Of a stretch of 64,000 bases of DNA, positions 53,897 through 62,236 are shown one piece after another. The stretch comes from Salipaludibacillus agaradhaerens. Lineage in GTDB: Bacteria; Bacillota; Bacilli; Bacillales; Salisediminibacteriaceae. Each line of letters opens with the position of its first letter. Position 1 is the first letter of the stretch. The notes beneath the pieces were generated by a model. The model had not been told where the DNA came from. It saw only the letters and a list, made by a program, of their open reading frames with translations, and ran no database searches. Location: positions 739,869-803,868 of the forward strand of contig NZ_KV917378.1 of assembly GCF_002019735.1 (NCBI RefSeq), given 5' to 3'. The position numbers and the translations under genes are program-made.

Positions 53897-55422
53897 ATTG
53901 ATCCCCTGTCGCATACGGTTAACATACGCTTCAAAACCGTTTGCCAGGATTGCTCACCTCTCTGTTGCTCATCCTCATCTTTTTGGGATTTATTGAGCGT
54001 TTGATCATACATATCTAACGAGTCACATTTATTACAGCACCAATTAGGTTTGTCAACCACTGTTTCATGAAAATAGTGAGCTACTTTTTCTCTGAGACAT
54101 TGTGTCGTTTCTGCAAGCTGTCTCATCTGCCATAATAGGTGAAGTTTCTCTTTTTTTCTTTCCTCAAAATAATCAATTAGTTCATCAACAACATTCGTTT
54201 TATTAGCAGCATAGTCAGCAAAAATACCGTCTGTGATCAAGTGGCGTGTTTCCAATTGATAATAGAGCATTTTTTCTTGTTTTTCAGGAAGTTGAAGAAG
54301 ATGGGTTACTTCCTTGAAAGTTTTCCCAACAATAGCCTTTTGTGAAAACATCTCTTCAAGTAATCTGCTCTCCGGAAACTCTTCTTCAATGAATGCCACA
54401 GGTAAGATGACATCCTCTTCACAAAATATCATATAAGCTGTACTCTGCCTTCCATCTCTTCCGGCACGACCTATTTCTTGAACATAGTGTTCCACGGATG
54501 ATGGAACATGCAAGTGAAACACACTTCGAACATCTGGCTTATTAATTCCCATCCCAAAGGCGTTCGTACAACAAATGATGTCAATGTCATGATATAAAAA
54601 TTGTTGCTGTACTAATAAGCGATCTTCTTTAGTCATACCACCATGATAATATGCAGTGCGCTTCAATCCTTGCTTTTGTAAGTATTCAGCTGTATATTCT
54701 GCTTTCTGACGTGTGCCTGTATAAACGATGGCTGGCGTCTCTGTTCCAATGATAAGGTCGCCAAATCTTGCTTCCTTTTCAGCTTGATCCTTGTATTTCT
54801 CAACTGTCAAAAATATATTATTTCTGTTAACTGGCAAACGGTAGACACATTCATTTTCCAAATTCAAATGATAGCAAATGTCTTTTTCAACTTTAGGTGT
54901 GGCCGTAGCAGTTAAGGCTAAACATGGGGGATTTCCAAATGTTTTTCTAATATCTTTCAGCCTTAAATAATCTGTTCGAAATTCATGGCCCCATTGGGAA
55001 ATACAGTGTGCCTCATCTACCACAAAAAGTGAGATAGTCGTTCCTGCAAGTTTTGATAAAATAAATGGCATTGTAAGCATTTCTGGAGAGATAAAAATTA
55101 ATTTAAACCGATTCAAATGATTTAATATGTCATACTTCTCCCTTGTATCTAACATGCTACTTAGATGAGCTACTCTTTTCTCTCCATTAGCCCTCATTTG
55201 TGTCACTTGGTCTTCCATTAGTGATACAAGAGGGGAAATGACAACAGTTAATCCGTTGATTAATTTGGATGGTAAATGATAACAAAGCGTTTTCCCAGTC
55301 CCTGTAGGCAATATGGCTAGTACATCTTTTTCATTTAATACGGCCTCTATAATAGGCTGCTGGCCTTCTCGAAAAGATGAATAACCAAACTCTTCCCTTA
55401 AAATATCATGTATCGCTTGCAT
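53893..55422 (-). CDS. recQ: ATP-dependent DNA helicase RecQ
   Basis: A 3'-to-5' DNA helicase of 509 residues. Walker A is AILPTGTGKTLCYHLP, the DExH box VVDEAHCISQWGHEFR, and motif VI is YVQEIGRAGRDGR. A zinc-binding segment follows near residue 460 (CLREKVAHYF ... WCCNKCD). It lacks a C-terminal HRDC domain, as does the short RecQ (YocI-unlike) form next to ypbB in B. subtilis. It overlaps ypbB by 17 bases. Confidence 0.94.
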   Translation of the reverse strand: MQAIHDILREEFGYSSFREGQQPIIEAVLNEKDVLAILPTGTGKTLCYHLPSKLINGLTVVISPLVSLMEDQVTQMRANGEKRVAHLSSMLDTREKYDILNHLNRFKLIFISPEMLTMPFILSKLAGTTISLFVVDEAHCISQWGHEFRTDYLRLKDIRKTFGNPPCLALTATATPKVEKDICYHLNLENECVYRLPVNRNNIFLTVEKYKDQAEKEARFGDLIIGTETPAIVYTGTRQKAEYTAEYLQKQGLKRTAYYHGGMTKEDRLLVQQQFLYHDIDIICCTNAFGMGINKPDVRSVFHLHVPSSVEHYVQEIGRAGRDGRQSTAYMIFCEEDVILPVAFIEEEFPESRLLEEMFSQKAIVGKTFKEVTHLLQLPEKQEKMLYYQLETRHLITDGIFADYAANKTNVVDELIDYFEERKKEKLHLLWQMRQLAETTQCLREKVAHYFHETVVDKPNWCCNKCDSLDMYDQTLNKSQKDEDEQQRGEQSWQTVLKRMLTVCDRGSM

Positions 55423-56473
55423 GGAGTTCTCTCCTTTGTCGTGATAATGCCAGCCTAATTTGAAAGTAACTCACATCTTCATTTAGATGATCTTTAATCA
55501 GCTTTAGCCTGTTTGTTTGCAGTTTTCTAGCTGTATTTTCAATCAGTGTTATCTGTTCATTCGTCATATATGACTGATAATCAAAATGCTCATCGTGAAT
55601 CGCAATTTCAATGATATGATCTTCTATCGTGCTCTTTTTTAAGTTTCTTTTCTTAGCTATTTCATCCCCTGTATATCCGCTCATTAAAAGTTTTCGCGTT
55701 ATTTCAGCTGTATGTGTTAAATTAAGAGACGTTCTCTTTTCTGGTACCAATTGAGATAAGATAGGGTATTTAGAAGCTTCTTCGATTTGACTTATAAATG
55801 TATGAAGAATCCCTCTAAATTGAACAAAAGTATATAAAGGATCGTCATGAAAATCACTAGCTAGCTGTTCATATGTTTTGCCAATTTTATCACTAGACGT
55901 TAATCGATCCACGAAAAGAGTCGCTTTTTCGTCCGGCAGCTTTTGTAACATATCTGTTAATTCGTTATACACTTGTTCCCCCATAGTCGATACATTGCCA
56001 TGTTTCAATAAGATATTTCTTACTGTAGCCTGTGCTGAATGATGATAACTAATGGGTATAAACATCGATTGATTCAATTTTAAGTAAGAAATGGATTGAA
56101 CAAGTAAACTGATACTTTGCCACACATAATCAGCAGTATTATCCCATTCATATTTTAGCCCGTTAAACTGAGCAGGCATCTCATATCGTAAGGCACCGTA
56201 TTCCATTTCCTTCATACCTTCTTCAGTCAGTAACGTTATTTTTTCAGCCTCATTTATCCAACCCTTCACTTTCAATTCAGTGACAATGTTATCTAACTCA
56301 CTTGGCTTCCATTGCTTTAACATAGCTGCATAAGCTTGTAAATTAAAGAGCATAATATCTTGGATTGTTTGGGCTGACCGTTTTCCTTTTAAAAGGTGAA
56401 TAACACCATTTAAGCTTCGTTCACCTCGACATTTATGAAGAAGCTGTAAAATCAAAAATTGAAGAAAACTCAT
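55406..56473 (-). CDS. ypbB: Helix-turn-helix protein YpbB
   Basis: A 355-residue protein coupled to recQ in Bacillaceae. Most of the chain is helical; near residue 270 is a RecQ-C/helix-turn-helix type domain (ITRKLLMSGYTGDEIAKKRNLKKSTIEDHIIEIA), usually called HTH_40. It overlaps the recQ start, which supports a joint role in DNA repair or recombination, but the function is not known. AGAGGAGAAAAGT precedes the ATG. Confidence 0.85.
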   Translation of the reverse strand: MSFLQFLILQLLHKCRGERSLNGVIHLLKGKRSAQTIQDIMLFNLQAYAAMLKQWKPSELDNIVTELKVKGWINEAEKITLLTEEGMKEMEYGALRYEMPAQFNGLKYEWDNTADYVWQSISLLVQSISYLKLNQSMFIPISYHHSAQATVRNILLKHGNVSTMGEQVYNELTDMLQKLPDEKATLFVDRLTSSDKIGKTYEQLASDFHDDPLYTFVQFRGILHTFISQIEEASKYPILSQLVPEKRTSLNLTHTAEITRKLLMSGYTGDEIAKKRNLKKSTIEDHIIEIAIHDEHFDYQSYMTNEQITLIENTARKLQTNRLKLIKDHLNEDVSYFQIRLALSRQRRELHASDT

Positions 56474-57066
<593 letters not shown>

Positions 57067-57078
57067 ATAAATGATTAG

Positions 57079-57104
57079 CCACCGGTATTAGCCGGTGGTT
57101 TTTT
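57079..57104 (+). terminator. fer terminator
   Basis: CCACCGG and CCGGTGG pair perfectly over a 6-base loop and are followed by TTTTTT. Confidence 0.85.
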
Positions 57105-57126
57105 AGTCTTTATACGCGTCTAATAT

Positions 57127-57765
57127 CTATAATTCAGCCGTTGAGTTAAGAATTATTTTATCTTTTTTAACTTCAAGCCAGCCTTCTCTTTCCCATTTTT
57201 TAAGTTGTCTGCTAACCGTTTCACGTGAAGCTCCGATAATGTTCCCTAATTCTTGATGTGTCAAAATAATATGTTTTCCCTGAGTATCATGTAAATAAGC
57301 CATGGCTGCTTTTAACCGTGAGGCGACATTTAAAGACAATACTTCATTTAATTTCTTTTGTAAATAAATGATTTTAGAGTTCATCATATCTATAATTCGA
57401 AACATAAGTTCTGGATTATCTCGAACAAACCGTTCGAATTTGTCTATCGGTATTGCCAGGACTGTGACATCTTTTTTAGCAGTAGCAGTACCAGGATAAA
57501 AAGTTTTTTTAAAGAAACCGGTATGAGGAAACGCTTCTCCTTCCCCTAACACGTTAATGAGACTTTCACTACCTTCCTCTGTCAGCTTACTAATAAGTAC
57601 TGTCCCTTTACCTAATATGTAAAATGCATTTTTTTCTTCCCCTTCAAAAAATAACGTTTCTTTATCTTTTAAACGTATTTTTCTCCCCATAGCAATAACT
57701 GGTCTTAATTCGTCACCTGATAACCCTTCAAATAGAGCTGATTTTTGCATAATATTCTCCCACAT
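57127..57765 (-). CDS. Crp/Fnr family transcriptional regulator
   Basis: A 212-residue regulator: a cyclic-nucleotide-binding-type beta barrel (about 10-120) with LFFEGEEKNAFYILGKGTVLI and GEGEAFPHTGFF, then a long dimer helix and a winged helix-turn-helix (about 145-205, HQELGNIIGASRETVSRQLKKWEREGW). There are no N-terminal cysteines for an iron-sulfur cluster, and the usual cAMP-binding residues are not obvious, so the signal is unknown. It is divergent from serA and follows fer; 210 bases separate it from serA. Confidence 0.85.
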   Translation of the reverse strand: MWENIMQKSALFEGLSGDELRPVIAMGRKIRLKDKETLFFEGEEKNAFYILGKGTVLISKLTEEGSESLINVLGEGEAFPHTGFFKKTFYPGTATAKKDVTVLAIPIDKFERFVRDNPELMFRIIDMMNSKIIYLQKKLNEVLSLNVASRLKAAMAYLHDTQGKHIILTHQELGNIIGASRETVSRQLKKWEREGWLEVKKDKIILNSTAEL

Positions 57766-57974
57766 AGGCTGTCTCCTTTTACATGTTTAACTAGCCTTCC
57801 TCTTTTTAAGTTTACATGCTACATATGGCAGTTTCAATTCCATTTTTAATGTGTCGTTATATGACAGTTAATTGAACTTTTCGACACTTTATTAAATTAA
57901 TGTGCTAAATCTATAGATTCATTCCTACCTTTCATGTTACTATAGTTTAAAATTAGCACGTTAGGAGATGGACC

Positions 57975-59588
57975 ATGGTACACGCACAGCAAGCTGTTAA
58001 AACTAATAAAGAATTATTTAATATCCTTGTTTCTGATCAGATGGATCAGGATGGTTTAAAGCCTGTTATGGATAGTTCACTCATGAATGTTATTTTCGAA
58101 TCAGTCACAACAACAACGACCCCACTGGAAGAAGTAGATGCCCTTCTGATCAGAAGTGCCACAACTGTGACGAGAGAGGTCATTGAAAAAATGCCTCGCT
58201 TAAAGATTATTGGTCGAGCTGGCGTGGGCGTAGATAATGTGGATATGGAAGCTGCCACCTCAAATGGTGTTGTTGTCATTAACGCTCCGGATGGAAATAC
58301 TATTTCTACCGCGGAACATACCTTTGCTATGCTCGCCTCCCTTGCAAGGAATATTCCTTTAGCAAACCAGTCAATGAAAGAAGGGAGATGGGATCGAAAG
58401 AAGTTTCAAGGAACTGAGCTTTATGGCAAAACACTTGGTATACTTGGTTTTGGTCGAATTGGAGCAGAATTAGCCGCTCGTGCTCGCGCTTTTCGTATGA
58501 ACATTCTTGCATTTGACCCGTTTTTAACCCAATCACGGGCAGAAAAACATCATGTTCAACCAGTTGATCTTGACGAACTTTTATCGCAAAGTGATTTTAT
58601 TTCAATCCATACCCCCTTAACGAAAGAAACTAAAGGCCTTTTAAATAAAGAAACATTGCAACAAACAAAACCTGGCGTTTATTTATTAAACTGTGCAAGA
58701 GGCGGTATTATTGACGAGCAAGCCTTATATGATGCGGTAAAAAGCGGACATGTTAAAGGAGCAGCTGTAGATGTCTATGAATCGGAACCTGCCCAAAGCC
58801 ATCCATTAACAGAATTAGATGCCGTTATTACGACACCACACATCGCCGCCTCCACAACAGAAGCACAAAAGAATGTGGCAGCACAAGTAGCTGTTGAAGT
58901 GATGGACTATTTAAATGGTAAACCTGCTCCTCACGCATTAAACTTGCCTTACCTAGATGCAGATGTTTTTGAAAAATTTGCACCGATTACACAACTCACA
59001 CGAACTCTAGGTGAAATGACAAGCCAATTATTTAGAGAACCCGTTAAAAAGGTTCAACTTAGCTATGCTGGGGAAATATCCCACCAAGAGACAGGCCTGT
59101 TTAATCGAAGTTTTTTGGCTGGATTTTTACGGCATCGTATAGATGGCTATGTCAATGAAGTAAACGCTTCTTGGATTGCAAAGGAACGAGACATTGAAGT
59201 CATCGAAAAGCATGAAAGTGAATCTCGTGGTTATTCAAATTTTATTAAAGCGACCATCCTCGGCGAAAAAAATACGCTTGAAATATATGGTACTTTCAGT
59301 AGAGAGATCGGGCCGCGTATTGTTCAAATTAATGAGTTTTCTCTTGATTTTCAGCCTGCAAAACATACGTTATTCATCCAGCACAATGACCAACCTGGTG
59401 TCATAGGGAAAGTCGGTTTACTCCTCGGTACACATGATATCAATATTGCAACGATGCAAGTGGGGCGGAAACATGAAGGTGGGAAGGCCATCATGCTATT
59501 ATCTACTGATAAGGAATGCGAAGAAAAAGTCATTGAAGAGTTCCAAAAAATCACCGACATTGTCTCTGTTTCAAACATAGAATTATAA
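57975..59588 (+). CDS. serA: D-3-phosphoglycerate dehydrogenase
   Basis: SerA oxidises 3-phosphoglycerate in the first step of serine synthesis. The 537-residue protein has the NAD motif TLGILGFGRIGAELAARA, the catalytic ARGGIIDE, ESEPAQSHPL and TPHIAASTTEA segments, the intervening domain, and a C-terminal ACT domain (about 465-537, HNDQPGVIGKVGLLLG) that in the family senses serine. The ATG is preceded by AGGAGATGG. The place between fer and resE follows B. subtilis. Confidence 0.96.
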   Translation: MVHAQQAVKTNKELFNILVSDQMDQDGLKPVMDSSLMNVIFESVTTTTTPLEEVDALLIRSATTVTREVIEKMPRLKIIGRAGVGVDNVDMEAATSNGVVVINAPDGNTISTAEHTFAMLASLARNIPLANQSMKEGRWDRKKFQGTELYGKTLGILGFGRIGAELAARARAFRMNILAFDPFLTQSRAEKHHVQPVDLDELLSQSDFISIHTPLTKETKGLLNKETLQQTKPGVYLLNCARGGIIDEQALYDAVKSGHVKGAAVDVYESEPAQSHPLTELDAVITTPHIAASTTEAQKNVAAQVAVEVMDYLNGKPAPHALNLPYLDADVFEKFAPITQLTRTLGEMTSQLFREPVKKVQLSYAGEISHQETGLFNRSFLAGFLRHRIDGYVNEVNASWIAKERDIEVIEKHESESRGYSNFIKATILGEKNTLEIYGTFSREIGPRIVQINEFSLDFQPAKHTLFIQHNDQPGVIGKVGLLLGTHDINIATMQVGRKHEGGKAIMLLSTDKECEEKVIEEFQKITDIVSVSNIEL

Positions 59589-59606
59589 TACTTTTCTATA
59601 AAGAGT

Positions 59607-59638
59607 TCTCCAACATACGACGGTTGGAGAGCTTTTTT
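59607..59638 (+). terminator. serA terminator
   Basis: TCTCCAAC and GTTGGAGA pair over 8 bases and are followed by GCTTTTTTTT. Confidence 0.85.
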
Positions 59639-59769
59639 TTGCTTAATCGACAGGACCTTACACACTTTCCCCTTGGAGGCCATATTTTTATAGAATTCAA
59701 AAATTGAAATTACCAATATGCCTATGATAAGCTGATAACCAATGTAAGACAAACAGTGAAAGGTTGATG

Positions 59770-60537
59770 ATGAAAATGAAGCGTGTAGACAAAAAAGCTT
59801 TCCTTGCTATCCCACTTTCTACAATGCTGGTTTTAGCAGCATGTGGTGGAGAAAATACAAATGATGCAGAGAATGACCCAAATAATACGAATGAAACGAC
59901 AGAGAACGCCCCAGAAGAAGGAGAAAATAATAATGAAACCGCTATGGACGAAGAAGGAGCTGTAGATGCAGACCCTGACGAGCCAATTGCAATTGTTAAC
60001 GGAGAAGAGATACCAATGGAAGAATTACAAATGCAAATGTCTCAGTATGAAATGCTTTTTGCTCAGCAAGGTATGGATCCTGAAGATGAAGAAAATGCCG
60101 CAATGATACAAGAACTCCAACAAGATATCCTTGACTTACTTGTGAATCAAGAGTTGCTTAGCCAAGAAGCAGATGCTCAAAACATCGAAGTCAGTGATGA
60201 GGAAGTTGAAGAAGAGCTCGATCAAATGCGTGAGCAATTCGAAGAAGAAGAAGAATTTGAACAAGCGTTAGAAATGCAAAATTACACACTAGAGCAATTA
60301 GAAGATGACATTCGTCAAATGAAGCGCGTCCAAGAGCTTCAAACAATGGCGCACCTTGATGAAGACCAATACACAGTTAGTGAAGATGAGGCGAGAGAAT
60401 ATTATGAAGAAATCGTTATGAGCAACCCAGAAATTGGTGAATTTGAAGACATTCAAGAAGACATTGAAAATGAATTAAAATTAGATCTATACTTAGATGA
60501 CCTGCGGGAACAAGCTGAAATAGAAATCCTTATCTAA
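59770..60537 (+). CDS. Lipoprotein with a SurA N-terminal chaperone-like domain
   Basis: A 255-residue predicted lipoprotein. A signal peptide ends in LVLAAC, the modified cysteine being followed by a stretch very rich in Asn, Glu and Thr. From about residue 75 (EPIAIVNGEEIPMEELQMQM...) comes a SurA_N type chaperone domain, nearly all helix and strongly acidic. PrsA foldases have a parvulin domain next; none is visible here. It is probably an extracytoplasmic folding factor without isomerase activity. Several starts are close together (TTG 59764, ATG 59767 and 59770); AAAGG best fits the last. Monocistronic. Confidence 0.75.
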   Translation: MKMKRVDKKAFLAIPLSTMLVLAACGGENTNDAENDPNNTNETTENAPEEGENNNETAMDEEGAVDADPDEPIAIVNGEEIPMEELQMQMSQYEMLFAQQGMDPEDEENAAMIQELQQDILDLLVNQELLSQEADAQNIEVSDEEVEEELDQMREQFEEEEEFEQALEMQNYTLEQLEDDIRQMKRVQELQTMAHLDEDQYTVSEDEAREYYEEIVMSNPEIGEFEDIQEDIENELKLDLYLDDLREQAEIEILI

Positions 60538-60541
60538 ATGG

Positions 60542-60591
60542 AAAAGACCGCCTCTTAACTTAGAATTGTGCTTAAAAAGAGGCGGTCTTTT
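60542..60591 (+). terminator. Lipoprotein gene terminator
   Basis: AAAAGACCGCCTCTT and AAGAGGCGGTCTTTT form a perfect 15-bp stem over a 20-base loop, with TTTT within the 3' arm. Confidence 0.85.
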
Positions 60592-60869
60592 AATTTTTTG
60601 TTTTTAGAACCCATCTCATAATATCAAACAAAATAAAAAATTAGACGTTGACCTTATACAGACGGATGCTTTCGCTGCTTTCCCGTGGGTTCGTTTGCTT
60701 CAGTTAAGTACTGCGATAATCATTTCAAACCTTTGGACTTGAAGCGCTGCTGGGCCTCGTTTTTTCTCAATCTTTTTAAACGGCCATTTGATATCATTTA
60801 TTATCATTGGTTAATTTTTCGTTTCAACCATTTGATTATAGATATTCTTTAACTAAACAGTTTCGCTTT
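60592..60869. other. Gap with a GC-rich stretch
   Basis: No gene is seen. 60661-60760 is markedly less AT-rich than other gaps and contains GACGGATGCTTTCGCTGC and GCGCTGCTGGGCCTCG; it could be a remnant of an old repeat or gene, but I could not match it to anything in the window. Confidence 0.35.
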
Positions 60870-61415
60870 TTAATCCTTTTCACGCTCATATAAAATATCT
60901 TCAGTCCCATTCCTAGCATTCACAGCTCGAGCTACAGCAAAAAAATAATCAGATAGTCGATTTAGATATGGCAAGGCTGTTGGAGGAATACGGTCTACTT
61001 CTAAATTAACCGTTAATCGCTCTGCTCGCCTAGTAACCGTTCGACATACGTGAAGTTGAGCAGCCAACCTCCCACCTCCTGGAAGAATAAAAGTTTTTAT
61101 CGGTGGTGCTTCCTTCCAATACATATCTATTAAACTCTCCAGTTTCTCTGGCGCATGTAAATCTATCTTCCAGTCTTGTGTTTTTGTGACGTTAGCTAAA
61201 TCGCCACCTAAATCAAATAATTCATGTTGAATGGCTGTTAAGTCAGCCACAATATCTCCATGCTTTTCCTCCATGGCATAGACTACCGCTAAACCTATAC
61301 AACTATTTAATTCATCTAACGTACCATATGCTTCCACACGGCCATGTGTCTTTTTCACTCTTTTGCCAACTAATTGTGTTTGTCCTTCATCACCTTGTTT
61401 CGTGTAAATCTTCAT
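60870..61415 (-). CDS. Corrinoid adenosyltransferase, PduO type
   Basis: The enzyme adds the 5'-deoxyadenosyl group of ATP to cob(I)alamin. The 181-residue protein shows the family's marks: the ATP-binding TKQGDEGQTQLVGKRVKKTHGRVEAYGTLDELNS at the N-terminus and VCRTVTRRAERLTVNL and LPYLNRLSDYFFAVARAVN near the end. It resembles B. subtilis YvqK, which is encoded elsewhere in that genome. Divergent from moaB, 115 bases apart. No cobalamin riboswitch is visible. Confidence 0.9.
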   Translation of the reverse strand: MKIYTKQGDEGQTQLVGKRVKKTHGRVEAYGTLDELNSCIGLAVVYAMEEKHGDIVADLTAIQHELFDLGGDLANVTKTQDWKIDLHAPEKLESLIDMYWKEAPPIKTFILPGGGRLAAQLHVCRTVTRRAERLTVNLEVDRIPPTALPYLNRLSDYFFAVARAVNARNGTEDILYEREKD

Positions 61416-61529
61416 ATGAATACCCTCACTTTCTTCTCACTTGCTATCATTTTACTTATTTTTGTCCTTAGAGGTTTTCTACTGTTATAATATTAAATAC
61501 CATTACTTTTATTATAAGGGGAGAGACAC

Positions 61530-62045
61530 ATGAGTGTAATTGAACATAAGCAAGAAGCCCCACATTCCATCAACTGTATGGTTCTTACAGTCTCTGATAC
61601 ACGGACGCTTGAAACTGATAAAAGCGGGCAGTTTATGTCTAATGCCCTTCAAGAAGCAGGACATCGTGTGTTAAAACATGTTATTACAAAAGATGATTTT
61701 ACAGAGATTCAAGAATACATAAGATTTGCCGATCAAGACAAAGAGATTGAAGCATTATTAATTAATGGCGGAACAGGATTAGCATTGAGAGATACAACTT
61801 TCGAAGCTGTAAAACATATGCTTGACAAAGAGATAAGTGGCTTCGGCGAGTTATTTCGCTATTTAAGTTATGAGATAGATATTGGGCCTGCCGCCATGTT
61901 AAGTAGAGCTACCGCTGGTATAAGGGGTTGCACAGCTATCTTTTCCACTCCTGGCTCTAGTGGCGCTGTAAAGCTAGCTATGGAAAAACTTATCATTCCT
62001 GAATTGTCACATGTCATTCGAGAAATTTATAAAGATAGAAAATAG
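61530..62045 (+). CDS. moaB: Molybdenum cofactor biosynthesis protein MoaB
   Basis: A 171-residue protein of the MoaB/MogA fold, which adenylylates molybdopterin before metal insertion. Conserved segments are VSDTRTLETDKSG, LINGGTGLALRDTTFEAV, SGFGELFRYLSYEIDIGPAAMLSRATAGI and STPGSSGAVKLAMEKLI. GGGGAGAGA lies before the ATG. No other molybdenum cofactor gene is in the window. Confidence 0.93.
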   Translation: MSVIEHKQEAPHSINCMVLTVSDTRTLETDKSGQFMSNALQEAGHRVLKHVITKDDFTEIQEYIRFADQDKEIEALLINGGTGLALRDTTFEAVKHMLDKEISGFGELFRYLSYEIDIGPAAMLSRATAGIRGCTAIFSTPGSSGAVKLAMEKLIIPELSHVIREIYKDRK

Positions 62046-62174
62046 TTTGCCGTCCACCTTGTAGACGAATTCTTCTTAACAACAAAAAACGCGGCTAAAC
62101 TTCCTTCAATCCTTTATAAGGTGGCACAAAAACGTATACCTGTCTTGATGAAAACTTCAGTCTATATCATAAAA

Positions 62175-62212
62175 AACAATCCACTCGATCTAAGCAGCTA
62201 AAGCGGATTGTT
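62175..62212 (-). terminator. resE terminator
   Basis: AACAATCCGCT and AGTGGATTGTT pair over 11 bases (one G-U) and are flanked by T runs on both strands. It lies 25 bases after resE. Confidence 0.75.
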
Positions 62213-62236
62213 TTTTTATGATTTTCAAGATAGTCT

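Noticed and set aside
57845-57870. Fnr-like palindrome TGTCGTTATATGACA upstream of serA
   Set aside because: Only four bases of each arm agree and it does not fit the TGTGA-N6-TCACA pattern; too weak to list as an operator.
57766-57974. T-box leader before serA
   Set aside because: The conserved T-box sequence and a specifier stem are not found, and there is no terminator before the start codon.
61416-61529. Cobalamin riboswitch before the adenosyltransferase gene
   Set aside because: Only about 115 bases separate the two divergent genes, with no B12 box or room for the fold.
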